DNA from: Tychonema bourrellyi FEM_GT703
Lineage (GTDB): Bacteria > Cyanobacteriota > Cyanobacteriia > Cyanobacteriales > Microcoleaceae
Direction of reading: 5' to 3'
Length of the DNA: 51,685 bases
Assembly (NCBI RefSeq): GCF_002412335.2
Contig: NZ_NXIB02000006.1
Coordinates: 1 to 51,685 of the forward strand
Every line of letters begins with the position of its first letter. Within the stretch, counting starts at the first letter, position 1. A model generated the notes under the pieces. The model was not told the DNA's origin. It worked only from the letters and a program-made list of their open reading frames with translations, and made no database searches. The position numbers and the translations under genes were made by a program. This document shows, in pieces, positions 1 to 8,258 of this stretch.

Positions 1-73
1 CCTTCGATCCTAATTATTTGACTGCTACCCCTTGACAGGTCAAGACAGTATCTACAAATCTTAACTTCCAATT

Positions 74-466
74 TTAACCTGCATAGGATTTCAAAATCCA
101 ACCGAGCAAAATGCCGAGTCCTCCAAAACGAACTGCTTGCCAAAAAGGTTGTTTGATGCTTCCCCAGGAAAACAGACTGCTTTCTAAATTTAACTCGATC
201 GCTTCCAATTCTTGCTCAATTTCCCGCAATTCTTTTTTAAGTTCAGGTAGGGGATTTTGGCGCACTGATTTGCGGACATCTTCCCGTAGATTACCGAGTT
301 CAGCTTGGCGCTGGCGATCGACCTGAATTTGAGTGTACCGTTCTTTGACTGCTGTGAGCGATCGCTCTACAGTTTCCAGCGCTTGAACAAACTCACTTTC
401 ATCTCCCGGTGTCTCTGGATTTAACTTTGATGGCTGTTGAGGCATTTTGATCCGCAAACCTGACAA
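74..466 (-). CDS. Hypothetical coiled-coil protein with C-terminal membrane anchor
   Basis: A 130-residue protein that I cannot assign to a named family. Residues about 25-95 are rich in Glu, Gln, Lys and Leu with heptad-like spacing (VERSLTAVKERYTQIQ, then ELKKELREIEQELEAIE), which suggests a coiled coil. Residues about 104-127 (FWQAVRFGGLGILLGWILKS) form one hydrophobic segment, so the protein is probably tail-anchored with its coil in the cytoplasm. An internal Met at residue 8 (MPQQPSKLN) is an alternative start. It is transcribed away from the next gene. The function is unknown. Confidence 0.7.
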   Translation of the reverse strand: MSGLRIKMPQQPSKLNPETPGDESEFVQALETVERSLTAVKERYTQIQVDRQRQAELGNLREDVRKSVRQNPLPELKKELREIEQELEAIELNLESSLFSWGSIKQPFWQAVRFGGLGILLGWILKSYAG

Positions 467-515
467 TCATTAAAAAAATTAATCTACAATCTAGCTATTA
501 TCATAAAAACAATAG

Positions 516-541
516 CCCTTCTTCCTTCTTCCTTCTTCCTT
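516..541. repeat. CCTTCTT heptanucleotide tandem repeat
   Basis: About 3.5 copies of CCTTCTT lie directly before the start codon at 549. The same heptamer tract recurs at 3543-3564. It occupies the place where a ribosome binding site would be expected, and no clear Shine-Dalgarno sequence is visible. Confidence 0.7.
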
Positions 542-548
542 ACGACTT

Positions 549-830
549 ATGCTTGAAACTACACAAACGCCTAAAACTGTCAACCTTAACGAGCTTAGCA
601 CAGTAGAACTCGCCCAAGCTCTAGCCGCGCGCCTCGCCATTTCCGAAAAAGATTGGCATCGTCTCAAAGCTAACCGTTCTGCTCGCGCCTGTGAGCAAGC
701 TGGAGCTGCTTTGGTCTTTTTGCTCAAAAATCAGCCTGAAGAAGCTCTCCCTCGCTTGAATCAAGCCGCAGGATGGCTGGATCGATCGATCTCTGCTCCT
801 CCCTGTCCCACTCATGGACACGGCAAATAG
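549..830 (+). CDS. DUF6439-like small cyanobacterial protein
   Basis: A 93-residue soluble protein. The stretches LSTVELAQALAARLAIS, DWHRLKANRSARA and GWLDRSISAPPCPTHGHG resemble a small family conserved across cyanobacteria (DUF6439 as I recall it). No membrane segment or known catalytic motif is visible, and the role is unknown. The ATG sits just after a CCTTCTT heptamer tract rather than a normal ribosome binding site. The TAG stop is followed within 60 bp by a mobile-element derivative. Confidence 0.75.
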   Translation: MLETTQTPKTVNLNELSTVELAQALAARLAISEKDWHRLKANRSARACEQAGAALVFLLKNQPEEALPRLNQAAGWLDRSISAPPCPTHGHGK

Positions 831-888
831 TTTTCAGCAAAGTCAGGACATGGCAGATTACCCAGCCAAGTCAGGACACGGTAGTGCC

Positions 889-972
889 CATTGGTGTCAA
901 CTTAAGCCGAAAGCCCGCCAGGGGTTGAAACCCCTGTCGGACTATCGGTTTTACCTTAAGTTGACACCTATG
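889..972. mobile_element. MITE-like element, short subfamily (copy A)
   Basis: An 84-bp element bounded by the inverted repeats CATTGGTGTCAACTTAAG (left) and CTTAAGTTGACACCTATG (right). The interior contains GAAAGCCCGCCAGGGG and GAAACCCCTGTCGGACTATC, shared with copy C at 13748-13921. No coding capacity. The left flank GGTAGTGCC does not match the right flank, so no target duplication survives here. Confidence 0.8.
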
Positions 973-1010
973 GGCTCGCTTGAGTGTCCCTACAATTAAT
1001 CTAGGTAGTT

Positions 1011-1487
1011 TTAGTAAATACGAGGTAGCCTAGAGCGACTGGGAACTTCTTTGCATACCCTTAACTCTGTACCCTGAGAATTCCACTCAACCCGATCGAA
1101 TATCTGGTAAAGAATAAACAACCCCCTGCCACATTCATTTTCAACGTCAGGGAGTTCAGACTTATCTGCAAGATGACTGTCGCAATTGTCAGTAGAAAAA
1201 TTGCAACTACAGGGAGCATCAAATCCAGAGCCTTCGTCCGATATCACCCACCAATATTGATTTTGTACGATCGAAAAACGGACTCCAACAGTTTTACTTG
1301 GGTCTAGCTTGTTTCCGTGTTTAGCAGCATTTACCAAAGCTTCTTGAAGCCCCAGCCGTAACTCCGCTTCCCAGTGATCGGGAACTTCTGCTAGGAGCAG
1401 ATCCAAAACAGGACAAAGATATAAAGTAGAAGCGAAGCTAATCGTAATCCAATTGCGTCCGACGGGACGGGCTGAGATAGCAATCAC
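1011..1487 (-). CDS. RsbW-type anti-sigma regulatory factor (serine/threonine kinase-like ATPase)
   Basis: A 158-residue GHKL-fold protein of the HATPase_c_2 class. The N box is QEALVNAAKHGN (Glu49, Asn53), the G1 box DEGSGFD (Asp84) and the G2 box GRGLFIL (about residues 120-126). Family members bind anti-sigma antagonists or sigma factors and phosphorylate the antagonist on serine, so a partner-switching role is likely. The region between G1 and G2 carries Cys-rich residues (CSCNFSTDNCDS), which is unusual. No antagonist (STAS) or PP2C phosphatase gene is adjacent, so the partner must be elsewhere. Confidence 0.85.
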   Translation of the reverse strand: MIAISARPVGRNWITISFASTLYLCPVLDLLLAEVPDHWEAELRLGLQEALVNAAKHGNKLDPSKTVGVRFSIVQNQYWWVISDEGSGFDAPCSCNFSTDNCDSHLADKSELPDVENECGRGLFILYQIFDRVEWNSQGTELRVCKEVPSRSRLPRIY

Positions 1488-1897
1488 TCAGAAAACTCCC
1501 TAACTTTCAGGTGAATAATGTCCACACCCTGCATAGTTGGCTCCCCTAGTATTAACAATGCCGATCGACTGAGCGCCACAGCTCTATCTATATTTTAGAG
1601 TATCAAAACCCTGAACAAAAGCAAATAACCTGACAAAATATTCTGGAACTTTGCAAATATCAGATTTTGCTGCTTCTGACACCTCCTGATGGCAACTTCC
1701 CTCATGCCATCCCCAAAATCCTCAACTTTCCTCGCTTCAAGATCCCTCATCTGAATCGGTAGAAAACATACATGAATTAGTTGATCCCTCTTTTGTGCTG
1801 CCGGATTGTCAACACGATCGCCCGTGTTGATATACCATAGGTTCATATTGTTAAACTATTTTGATACAATAATTAATGTAAATAATTATTTTTTTAC
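1488..1897. other. 410-bp region without a convincing gene
   Basis: An 83-codon open frame exists on the minus strand, but its product (rich in Gln and Arg, with no recognisable domain) and the AT-rich setting do not support a gene. The last 60 bp before 1898 are very AT-rich and probably hold the promoter of the hydrolase gene. Confidence 0.5.
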
Positions 1898-2803
1898 ATG
1901 ATGCAAACAACCCCAGCCATGACCGCAGCTCCCATTCCAGGCACTTACTGGCAGTGGCGGGGCCATTCTGTGTACTATGTTCGATCTAGCTCTCCGCATC
2001 CCGATCGCCCTCCACTGCTATTAATTCACGGTTTTGGAGCGTCCACAGACCACTGGCGGAAAAATATCAGCGCCTTGAGTCAAGATTTTGAGGTGTGGGC
2101 GATCGACTTGCTCGGATTTGGGCGATCGGCAAAACCCGAAATGCAGTACAGTGGCGACCTCTGGCGCGACCAACTCCACGACTTTATCACCAACGTCATC
2201 GGTCGGCCCGCCGTATTAGCCGGAAACTCCCTCGGAGGTTACGCCGCTTTGTGCGTCGCAGCACAACGTCCCGAATCCGCCGCTGGACTAATTTTAATCA
2301 ACAGCGCCGGCCCTTTCAGCGAACCCCAACCCGCACCCGAAGCCCCGCCCTTGCAAAAAGCCATATCTGCGGTAGCTAAAGCCTTATTCCAGCAAGATTG
2401 GGCAAGTTTTCTGCTGTTCCAATACGTGCGCCAGCGATCGACAATTCGGAAAACCCTCGAAAAAGTATATCTCGACCAGAGCGCCGTCACAGACCAATTA
2501 GTAGAAGAAATTTATCAACCATCGTGCGATCGTGGTGCTCCCAAAGTATTCGCCTCCGTATTCAGAACACCCCAAGGTGAAAAAATAGACATCTTACTGA
2601 GTCAATTAACCTGTAGGCTGCTAATGCTGTGGGGTTCAGGCGATCCTTGGATGAATTCTACAGACAGAAGCGCCAAATTTCGCAAACACTATCCCCAGTT
2701 GACCGAACACTTTATCAAAGCCGGTCATTGTCCCCACGACGAAGTACCGGAACAGATCAACGAACTGATTCGGGGGTGGGTAATTGACCATATCTGCATT
2801 TAG
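1898..2803 (+). CDS. Alpha/beta-fold hydrolase
   Basis: A 301-residue alpha/beta hydrolase. The oxyanion-hole segment is LLIHGFGAS (residues about 41-49), the nucleophile elbow GNSLGG (Ser111), the likely acid Asp249 in LWGSGDPW, and the likely base His277 in AGHCPHDEVPEQ. The triad order Ser-Asp-His and the length are normal for the family. The closing GHCPHDE segment is typical of plant and cyanobacterial hydrolases of this group. The substrate cannot be told from sequence. The start MMQTTPAM has several Met choices. No signal peptide is seen, so it is cytoplasmic. Confidence 0.9.
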   Translation: MMQTTPAMTAAPIPGTYWQWRGHSVYYVRSSSPHPDRPPLLLIHGFGASTDHWRKNISALSQDFEVWAIDLLGFGRSAKPEMQYSGDLWRDQLHDFITNVIGRPAVLAGNSLGGYAALCVAAQRPESAAGLILINSAGPFSEPQPAPEAPPLQKAISAVAKALFQQDWASFLLFQYVRQRSTIRKTLEKVYLDQSAVTDQLVEEIYQPSCDRGAPKVFASVFRTPQGEKIDILLSQLTCRLLMLWGSGDPWMNSTDRSAKFRKHYPQLTEHFIKAGHCPHDEVPEQINELIRGWVIDHICI

Positions 2804-2840
2804 CTAAAATCTTAGACCATCATCAATCAGCCTTTCATGA

Positions 2841-3221
2841 GCGGGCAGGATGCCCACCCCACAACAAAATTGACTCTTTGTGGAACAAGCATCTTGCCTG
2901 TTCATCAAAAAAATGCAAGATTTCAGTTTAGCTGCCTTCATCTGGGCGGGCAGGGTGCATCGCCCCACAAGAAAATTGACTCTTTGTGGAACAGGCATCT
3001 TGCCTGTTCATCAAAAAAATGCAAGATTTCAGTTTAGCTGCCTTCATCTGGGCGGGCAGGGTGCATCGCCCCACAAGAAAATTGACTCTTTGTGGAACAG
3101 GCATCTTGCCTGTTCATCAAAAAAATGCAAGATTTCAGTTTAGCTGCCTTCATCTGGGCGGGCAGGGTGCATCGCCCCACAAGAAAATTGACTCTTTGTG
3201 GAACAGGCATCTTGCCTGTTC
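2841..3221. repeat. 106-bp tandem repeat, about 3.6 copies
   Basis: Units begin at 2841, 2946, 3052 and 3158 (the last is partial), each starting GCGGGCAGG. Each unit contains the palindrome AACAGGCATCTTGCCTGTT, also found singly at 15538 and 32623. The last copies are almost identical and the first has several differences, which suggests recent expansion. Overlapping open frames here simply follow the 106-bp periodicity and are not genes. This fills most of the gap after the hydrolase gene. Confidence 0.9.
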
Positions 3222-3306
3222 ATTACCAAAAATCTCAAAACAAGGCGACCCAATTGGATCGCCTTATTTCATATCACAAAAATTGCAATTTGTCAATAGC
3301 AAATAG

Positions 3307-3447
3307 CTATTTCTTTTTTCGTTTAGCCTCATCTAAGCGTCTGCGATCGCCCCACTCAACCGCCGTCAAATAGGCAACCCCACCCGTAACTGTCACCAGT
3401 AGTACAAAGGCCACTAAAACAAGAACATTAGCAATAGAAAATTCCAC
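3307..3447 (-). CDS. 46-residue single-pass membrane protein
   Basis: A small gene starting with GTG (3447) and ending with TAG (3307). A good ribosome binding site, GGAGG, lies about 5-6 nt upstream of the GTG. The product begins MEFSIANVLVLVAFVLLVTV, continues through one membrane helix (residues about 5-28), and ends with a strongly basic tail (EWGDRRRLDEAKRKKK). The layout is like the small subunits and assembly factors of cyanobacterial photosynthetic complexes. A Psb35-like identity is possible, but I cannot confirm it. Confidence 0.7.
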   Translation of the reverse strand: MEFSIANVLVLVAFVLLVTVTGGVAYLTAVEWGDRRRLDEAKRKKK

Positions 3448-3542
3448 AACGCCTCCGGTAAACTTATACTTGACAATCAAGATTTTAGATCAAAGATGGG
3501 GATAAAAAAGTCGGAAATATGGAATACAAAAAAGCTAGTTTA

Positions 3543-3564
3543 TCCTTCTTCCTTCTTCCTTCTT
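3543..3564. repeat. CCTTCTT heptanucleotide tandem repeat
   Basis: Three copies of CCTTCTT immediately downstream of the stop codon of the transglutaminase-like gene. It matches the tract at 516-541. Confidence 0.6.
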
Positions 3565-5255
3565 CAAATTGCTGGCAACTCTGACAAAATTGTAAACCTG
3601 ACATGATTAATTGCCAGCGTCCCCACAGAAACATTCTCCTTATTTAAAGGAAGACCCCCACTCGTCAGACTTTGAAACCTAATTCCCTTGCCAATTTCGA
3701 CGTGATACCAAGCTAGACCCATGAAAAATCGCAAAGGATAAGGGCCTTTTTCTTGAATATCATCAGGATTCGATTCCATCGGTACCCAACCAAAACCCGG
3801 AATGTAAAACTCCAACCAAACGTGATTGAAATCCGGCTCTAATGGCACACCTTTTCTGTCAGCAAAAGCCGGACATTTATAGCGTCCAATCGTGCGACAA
3901 GCAATGCCGTTCAACCTTGCCAAAGCCAACAAAACCCCCACGTATTCGCCACAGGAACCAACTCCCCGGCGCAGCACAATATCCGGTGTGTCAATATGAG
4001 GTCTAATCCCGTAGGAAAGTTGGTCATAAACGAAATTGCGAATGCTCAGCAATTTCCTAAGAATGTTAGTTTCCGAACCGATAGCAGCCGTTGCAGCCGA
4101 TCGCACAATCTCCGTATCCATCGCCAAATTGTCATTGTCCACCAAATACTTAGCTTCAAACTCCGGCGACAGTTTAGGAATCTTTTCCACTTCCCTGGGC
4201 GATAATTGATACTTAATTGCCCGAACTTCCAACAAAGCTTTCCAGCCAAAAATTCGTCTTTCTCCAGCCTGAAGCCGATCGAACTTAAACACCGCTACCC
4301 GTTCCCCTTGCTGAATTTCCTCAGTAAAAGGCATCCCAATCGGCGTAATCTGCCTCACTTTTTGGCGATGAGTTTCCGAAGGTAAAGCAATCCGCCACTC
4401 CAAATTATCAATTTCTACTTCATCAAGGGGAGATAGTTCCTCTACATAGGACATTTCCATCAAAAAACCATTTGACAGAGCGTAGCTTTCGGCTTCATTA
4501 TAGTGAAAAGACAAAGGTTGAATAAAAGTGCGATCGCGCTTAGTCAACTGAAAAGGATCTTCAGAATTAGGGTCATCCCGGATGTAAAGTTCATCTCCAG
4601 CATAAGCCACATAAAGAATTTCTTCCCCAGTTTCAGAATCCTTGTGAAAAGCCAAGCCAGAAGGGTTTTCAAATGGCGTTAAAACGCTAAATTTAATATC
4701 CCCATTTGCCCGTTCCAAACAGTAAACAGTTTGCTCAGTCTTGTCACAAACCCAAAGTTCTTCATTCCGTATGGTAATATTTTCTACCCCAATACCCGGA
4801 ACGTAAAATCGAGTAATTTCCCGACCGGTCTTGCAGTCAAAAACCAGAATATAGCCCTGTCTCTGGCAAGTTACATAAAGTGTCGATTCCCAAACAGCAA
4901 TTCCGTCAGCAGGATAAGTAAGTGAAACAAAATGTTCCGGTTTCAATTCAACGATTTCCCCATCCCGAATTGCGCCCCGACAGCAACAAATATCCTCACC
5001 TCGTGCAAACCAAATGGTATCTTCCCAAATAGCCAATCCAGTTGCACCTAAAAACTTAGCCGTTTGACAAGGATTCAACACAGTGGTGTTGTCACTTTCT
5101 CGATCGATCTCCAATAGTAGCCCTTCTGCCCGATCGACAGCGAACAATCTATTTCCTAAAAATGCAATGCCGTGCAGTGCCAAGACTCCGATTGGTCTTA
5201 CCATCCGCAGCCGCGAAGGCTGTTTGTCATAGAGAACGGGTGAATCGAGATTCAT
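3564..5255 (-). CDS. Beta-propeller/transglutaminase-like protein
   Basis: A 563-residue two-part protein. Residues about 1-270 show NHL- or SMP30-like repeats (LHGIAFLGNRLFAVD, TGLAIWEDTIWFA, DGIAVWESTLYVTC, ENITIRNEELWVCD, SGLAFHKD), which predict a beta-propeller. The C-terminal part holds a transglutaminase-like cysteine-protease fold: Cys435 in GVGSCGEYVGV, His478 in FNHVWLEFYIPGFGW, and an acidic residue (Glu494) in PMESNPDD where the family usually has Asp. No signal peptide is seen. Such domains may act as peptidases or cross-linkers, but the substrate is unknown. Coupling to a propeller could supply a binding surface. Confidence 0.85.
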   Translation of the reverse strand: MNLDSPVLYDKQPSRLRMVRPIGVLALHGIAFLGNRLFAVDRAEGLLLEIDRESDNTTVLNPCQTAKFLGATGLAIWEDTIWFARGEDICCCRGAIRDGEIVELKPEHFVSLTYPADGIAVWESTLYVTCQRQGYILVFDCKTGREITRFYVPGIGVENITIRNEELWVCDKTEQTVYCLERANGDIKFSVLTPFENPSGLAFHKDSETGEEILYVAYAGDELYIRDDPNSEDPFQLTKRDRTFIQPLSFHYNEAESYALSNGFLMEMSYVEELSPLDEVEIDNLEWRIALPSETHRQKVRQITPIGMPFTEEIQQGERVAVFKFDRLQAGERRIFGWKALLEVRAIKYQLSPREVEKIPKLSPEFEAKYLVDNDNLAMDTEIVRSAATAAIGSETNILRKLLSIRNFVYDQLSYGIRPHIDTPDIVLRRGVGSCGEYVGVLLALARLNGIACRTIGRYKCPAFADRKGVPLEPDFNHVWLEFYIPGFGWVPMESNPDDIQEKGPYPLRFFMGLAWYHVEIGKGIRFQSLTSGGLPLNKENVSVGTLAINHVRFTILSELPAI

Positions 5256-5512
5256 GCTAAATTTATTGCCATATTACTAATTGAGCAAGTATCGGATTGA
5301 AACTGAGTCATTTCAGACATCCAACTCAGTATAAATACTAGGCTACCATGATTGATCGCGACACATAATTATAGATGTGTCAGATCCTCAAAACTAATAG
5401 TATCTACCTTAAGATATAAATTAAGTACAACAGATTACTATATTTACACAAACTTTGGGTAGAATAAAATAGTGTGACAAAATTCTTAGGTTTATCAGAA
5501 GGCTGGTCGATC

Positions 5513-5917
5513 ATGGCTTGGATAAAGTGTCATCTAAACACGGCGGCCCTTTGCTTGATTCTGTCTTTGGAGGCAGTAGCCACTGCTAGTTTCTCAATGC
5601 CAGCAGAGGCTCTCAACAATCCCGCAAACGGCATCCGTAGCCCCGACATCCCACATCTTACTGTTCATTGGGCAACAGTTTCCAGGTGGATCAACCGCAC
5701 TGCAAGCGCCCCAACTCTGAAAACGAAGTTGGATCGATCGTCCAAGCGCGATCGGCTGACCATTTTAACCCAACAAGCTATCTGGTACAAATACCTCACA
5801 ACTCTAGCCCAACTGCGCGTCTCCTCTCCCAGCGATCGCAGCTTAAGTCGGTGCGTAGGGGCGAATCGCCATTCGCCCCTACAAGGTTTTCCGTTTCAGC
5901 ATCAGGGTTCTGGCTGA
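5513..5917 (+). CDS. Hypothetical secreted protein running into a dispersed repeat
   Basis: From the ATG at 5513 the product begins MAWIKCHLNTAALCLILSLE and has a hydrophobic segment ending near SMPAEA, like a signal peptide. An in-frame GTG at 5474 would add 13 residues. The middle (residues about 45-105) matches nothing I know. The last 25 or so residues are encoded by the 28-bp palindrome at 5855-5882 and following repeat DNA, so the natural C-terminus may have been lost. It precedes the FhaC-like gene by about 200 bp and could be a decayed partner, but this is not shown. Confidence 0.35.
   Translation: MAWIKCHLNTAALCLILSLEAVATASFSMPAEALNNPANGIRSPDIPHLTVHWATVSRWINRTASAPTLKTKLDRSSKRDRLTILTQQAIWYKYLTTLAQLRVSSPSDRSLSRCVGANRHSPLQGFPFQHQGSG
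5855..5882. repeat. Perfect 12-bp inverted repeat (GTAGGGGCGAAT)
   Basis: GTAGGGGCGAAT and ATTCGCCCCTAC are separated by the 4-nt loop CGCC. Related GGGGCGAA/CGCCCCTAC sequences occur at 23491-23515 and 24364-24428, so this is a dispersed palindromic family. Confidence 0.85.
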
Positions 5918-6111
5918 CGCACCCTACTAGCTGGTTTAAATGGAGAGTAGCTTCGCACTCAAGTGGTGATAAATGTTGATTTCAGTTGAGTTGGGAAAAA
6001 TTTCCCAAGAACCATTAGTCCCAAGTAATTTAAATTTTGCAAATAAAGTCGTAGAACAAAGAATCCCCGTGCGTTCACGCCGGGAATGTCAATTAATACA
6101 AACAATTAATT

Positions 6112-7959
6112 ATGCGTCGCACTGTAAATATTATAATGTTTCCGTTTGCGGTTTCACTGCTGAGTATAGTCTCTATCCTCCCATCCTATGCAAATCAACC
6201 TACAATTAACGAAAACGATTCACAATGTCAGAATCAGCTAAATTGTAATTTTTTAGCCCAGAATCCACAGACACCACTGGGAAACATCCCACCCGACTTA
6301 AACCGCGATCGAGCACAAAATCCGGTGTTACCTCCACCACCAACTCAGCCAGATCCAAATCGCGATCGATTTCTGCAACCAGTCCCGCAGCCTTCCCCGG
6401 AACCTCCCCAAGCGCCGCCAAGAGTTGAGCCGCAGCCACCTTCACCAGTTCCCCCACCCATGCCTGCTGGGGAAATTCAAGTTCAGAAAATTCAAGTAAC
6501 TGGGAGCACGATTTTAAGCCCCGATGAAATTAAAGCTTTAGTCAACCCGTTAGAGGGGCGTTTAGCGACCCTAGAACAACTCAAACAGGTAGCCGACAAA
6601 ATTACCGAAATTTACTTGAATCGAGGCTACATCACCTCCAGAGCCATCTTACCGCCCCAAACTATCACCGCAGGGGTAGTCCAGATTCAAGTGATCGAAG
6701 GTAAACTCAGTAAAATTGAGGTTGAAGGAACTAAAAGATTACATAAAGCTTACATTAGCAGCCGGATTAGACTCGGTGCCGGAATGCCTTTAAGCACAGC
6801 AAAATTAGAGGATCAACTCCGGTTGTTAAGAGTTGATCCTTTATTTAACAATGTAGAAGCTAGACTGCGGGCTGGTGATAATGAAGGGGAGAGCATTCTG
6901 ATCGTTCGCGTCTCGGAAGCTAATCCGTTTCAAGCTAGTTTTAGTATTGACAATTACTCGCCTCCGAGTGTCGGTTCTGAAAGATTGGGAGTTAGTTTAC
7001 GCCACCGGAACATCACAGGGAATGGCGATGAACTTGCGGCGGCTTATTACCGATCGATCGGCGATTCAGATGTGTTTGATTTTAGCTACCGCATCCCGCT
7101 AAATGCGATGAATGGTACTTTGCAACTGAGGGCGGCACCGAATCGTAATAGTATCGTGCAAGCACCTTTTGACGCTTTTGACATTTCGGGTAAATCTAAT
7201 TTATTTGAAGTTAGTTATCGCCAGCCGTTGGTGCGATCGCCGATCGAAGAATTTGCCTTGTCTGGGGGTTTGACTTATCAAACAGGCCGCACTTTTGTCG
7301 CTGGTGAACCGACTCCTTTTGGCATAGGCCCGGACTCGAATGGTGTCACCACTACGAGTGCAATTAAACTGGGACAGGATTATATTCGGCGCGATCCCCA
7401 AGGTGCTTGGGCGTTGCGATCGCAATTTACGATCGGCACTAGCTTGTTTGAGGCCACCAGTAACGAGGGTTCTGATCCCGACGGACAATTTTTGAGTTGG
7501 CTGGGTCAAGTGCAGCGGGTGCAGCGATTGAACAAAAAACATTTATTAATTGTCCAGGGAGACTTGCAGTTATCAGCTAACAGTTTATTGTCTTCTCAGC
7601 AATTTGTAATTGGTGGCGGACAATCTTTGCGAGGCTATCGACAAAATGTCCGTTCTGGCGACAATGGGTTTCGATTTTCTCTTGAGGATCGGATTACTTT
7701 GCAACGGGATGCTTCGGGTATTCCCAAACTTCTATTAGCTCCGTTTTTTGATGCAGGTACGGTGTGGAATATGTCAAGTAATCCGAATAAATTAACGAAT
7801 CAGACATTTTTGGCGGGTTTGGGTTTGGGTGTGATTTGGGAACCGATACCACGGGTGAATGTTCGGGTAGAATATGCTTTGCCTTTGGTGAGAATTCGCG
7901 ATCGCGGAGACAATCTTCAAGATTCTGGTATTTATTTCAATATAATTTATACACCCTGA
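6112..7959 (+). CDS. ShlB/FhaC/HecB-family outer-membrane secretion protein (two-partner secretion TpsB)
   Basis: A 615-residue Omp85-superfamily protein. It has an N-terminal signal-like segment (residues about 5-28), a Pro-rich linker (about 55-118), two POTRA-type regions (about 120-205 with IQVQKIQVTGST and GVVQIQVIEGKLSKIEVEG, and about 205-265), then a beta-barrel (about 270-615). The barrel contains the conserved L6-loop motif SLRGYR and ends in a hydrophobic strand (IYFNIIYTP). TpsB proteins export a large TpsA exoprotein across the outer membrane. No TpsA (haemagglutinin-type) gene lies in the window, so its client is encoded elsewhere or was lost. Confidence 0.9.
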   Translation: MRRTVNIIMFPFAVSLLSIVSILPSYANQPTINENDSQCQNQLNCNFLAQNPQTPLGNIPPDLNRDRAQNPVLPPPPTQPDPNRDRFLQPVPQPSPEPPQAPPRVEPQPPSPVPPPMPAGEIQVQKIQVTGSTILSPDEIKALVNPLEGRLATLEQLKQVADKITEIYLNRGYITSRAILPPQTITAGVVQIQVIEGKLSKIEVEGTKRLHKAYISSRIRLGAGMPLSTAKLEDQLRLLRVDPLFNNVEARLRAGDNEGESILIVRVSEANPFQASFSIDNYSPPSVGSERLGVSLRHRNITGNGDELAAAYYRSIGDSDVFDFSYRIPLNAMNGTLQLRAAPNRNSIVQAPFDAFDISGKSNLFEVSYRQPLVRSPIEEFALSGGLTYQTGRTFVAGEPTPFGIGPDSNGVTTTSAIKLGQDYIRRDPQGAWALRSQFTIGTSLFEATSNEGSDPDGQFLSWLGQVQRVQRLNKKHLLIVQGDLQLSANSLLSSQQFVIGGGQSLRGYRQNVRSGDNGFRFSLEDRITLQRDASGIPKLLLAPFFDAGTVWNMSSNPNKLTNQTFLAGLGLGVIWEPIPRVNVRVEYALPLVRIRDRGDNLQDSGIYFNIIYTP

Positions 7960-7991
7960 TGGTTGGCAATTGTAGGGACACTCCAAAAGCC

Positions 7992-8189
7992 CATTAGTGT
8001 CAACTTAAGGCTGAAATCATTGAGAAATCTGGGTTTTATGCCAAGTCTAGATCCCCCTAAATCCCCCTTAAGAAGGGGGACTTTGATCCGACTCTTGTCC
8101 CCCCCTTCTTAAGGGGGGCTAGGGGGGATCTAGGGTTAATAGTCAAACAGCAGTCTCTGACTGGGTTTGACGTTAAGTTGACACCAATG
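7992..8189. mobile_element. MITE-like element, 198-bp subfamily (copy B)
   Basis: Bounded by CATTAGTGTCAACTTAAG and TTAAGTTGACACCAATG. The core is a large imperfect palindrome (GATCCCCCTAAATCCCCCTT ... AAGGGGGGCTAGGGGGGATC, about 8050-8131). Copy E at 47470-47666 is the same element in reverse orientation, and copy F at 51510 is a third. It fills the whole gap between the FhaC-like gene and the response regulator and could also act as a bidirectional terminator. Confidence 0.85.
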
Positions 8190-8258
8190 GGCACTGCCGT
8201 GTCCTGGCTGTGGATAATATTAATTACTATGCCACAGGATTTGATATTAATCCTATTT

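Noticed and set aside
1595..1846. 83-codon frame on the minus strand
   Set aside because: No domain, no ribosome binding site, odd composition; lies in an AT-rich spacer.
2841..3221. Possible CRISPR array
   Set aside because: Units are 106 bp and nearly identical throughout; there are no unique spacers. The same holds for the heptamer tracts and the 27-bp repeat.
2804..3373. Overlapping frames of 64-106 codons on both strands
   Set aside because: All follow the 106-bp tandem repeat; the same peptide recurs each unit, with no sign of selection as protein.
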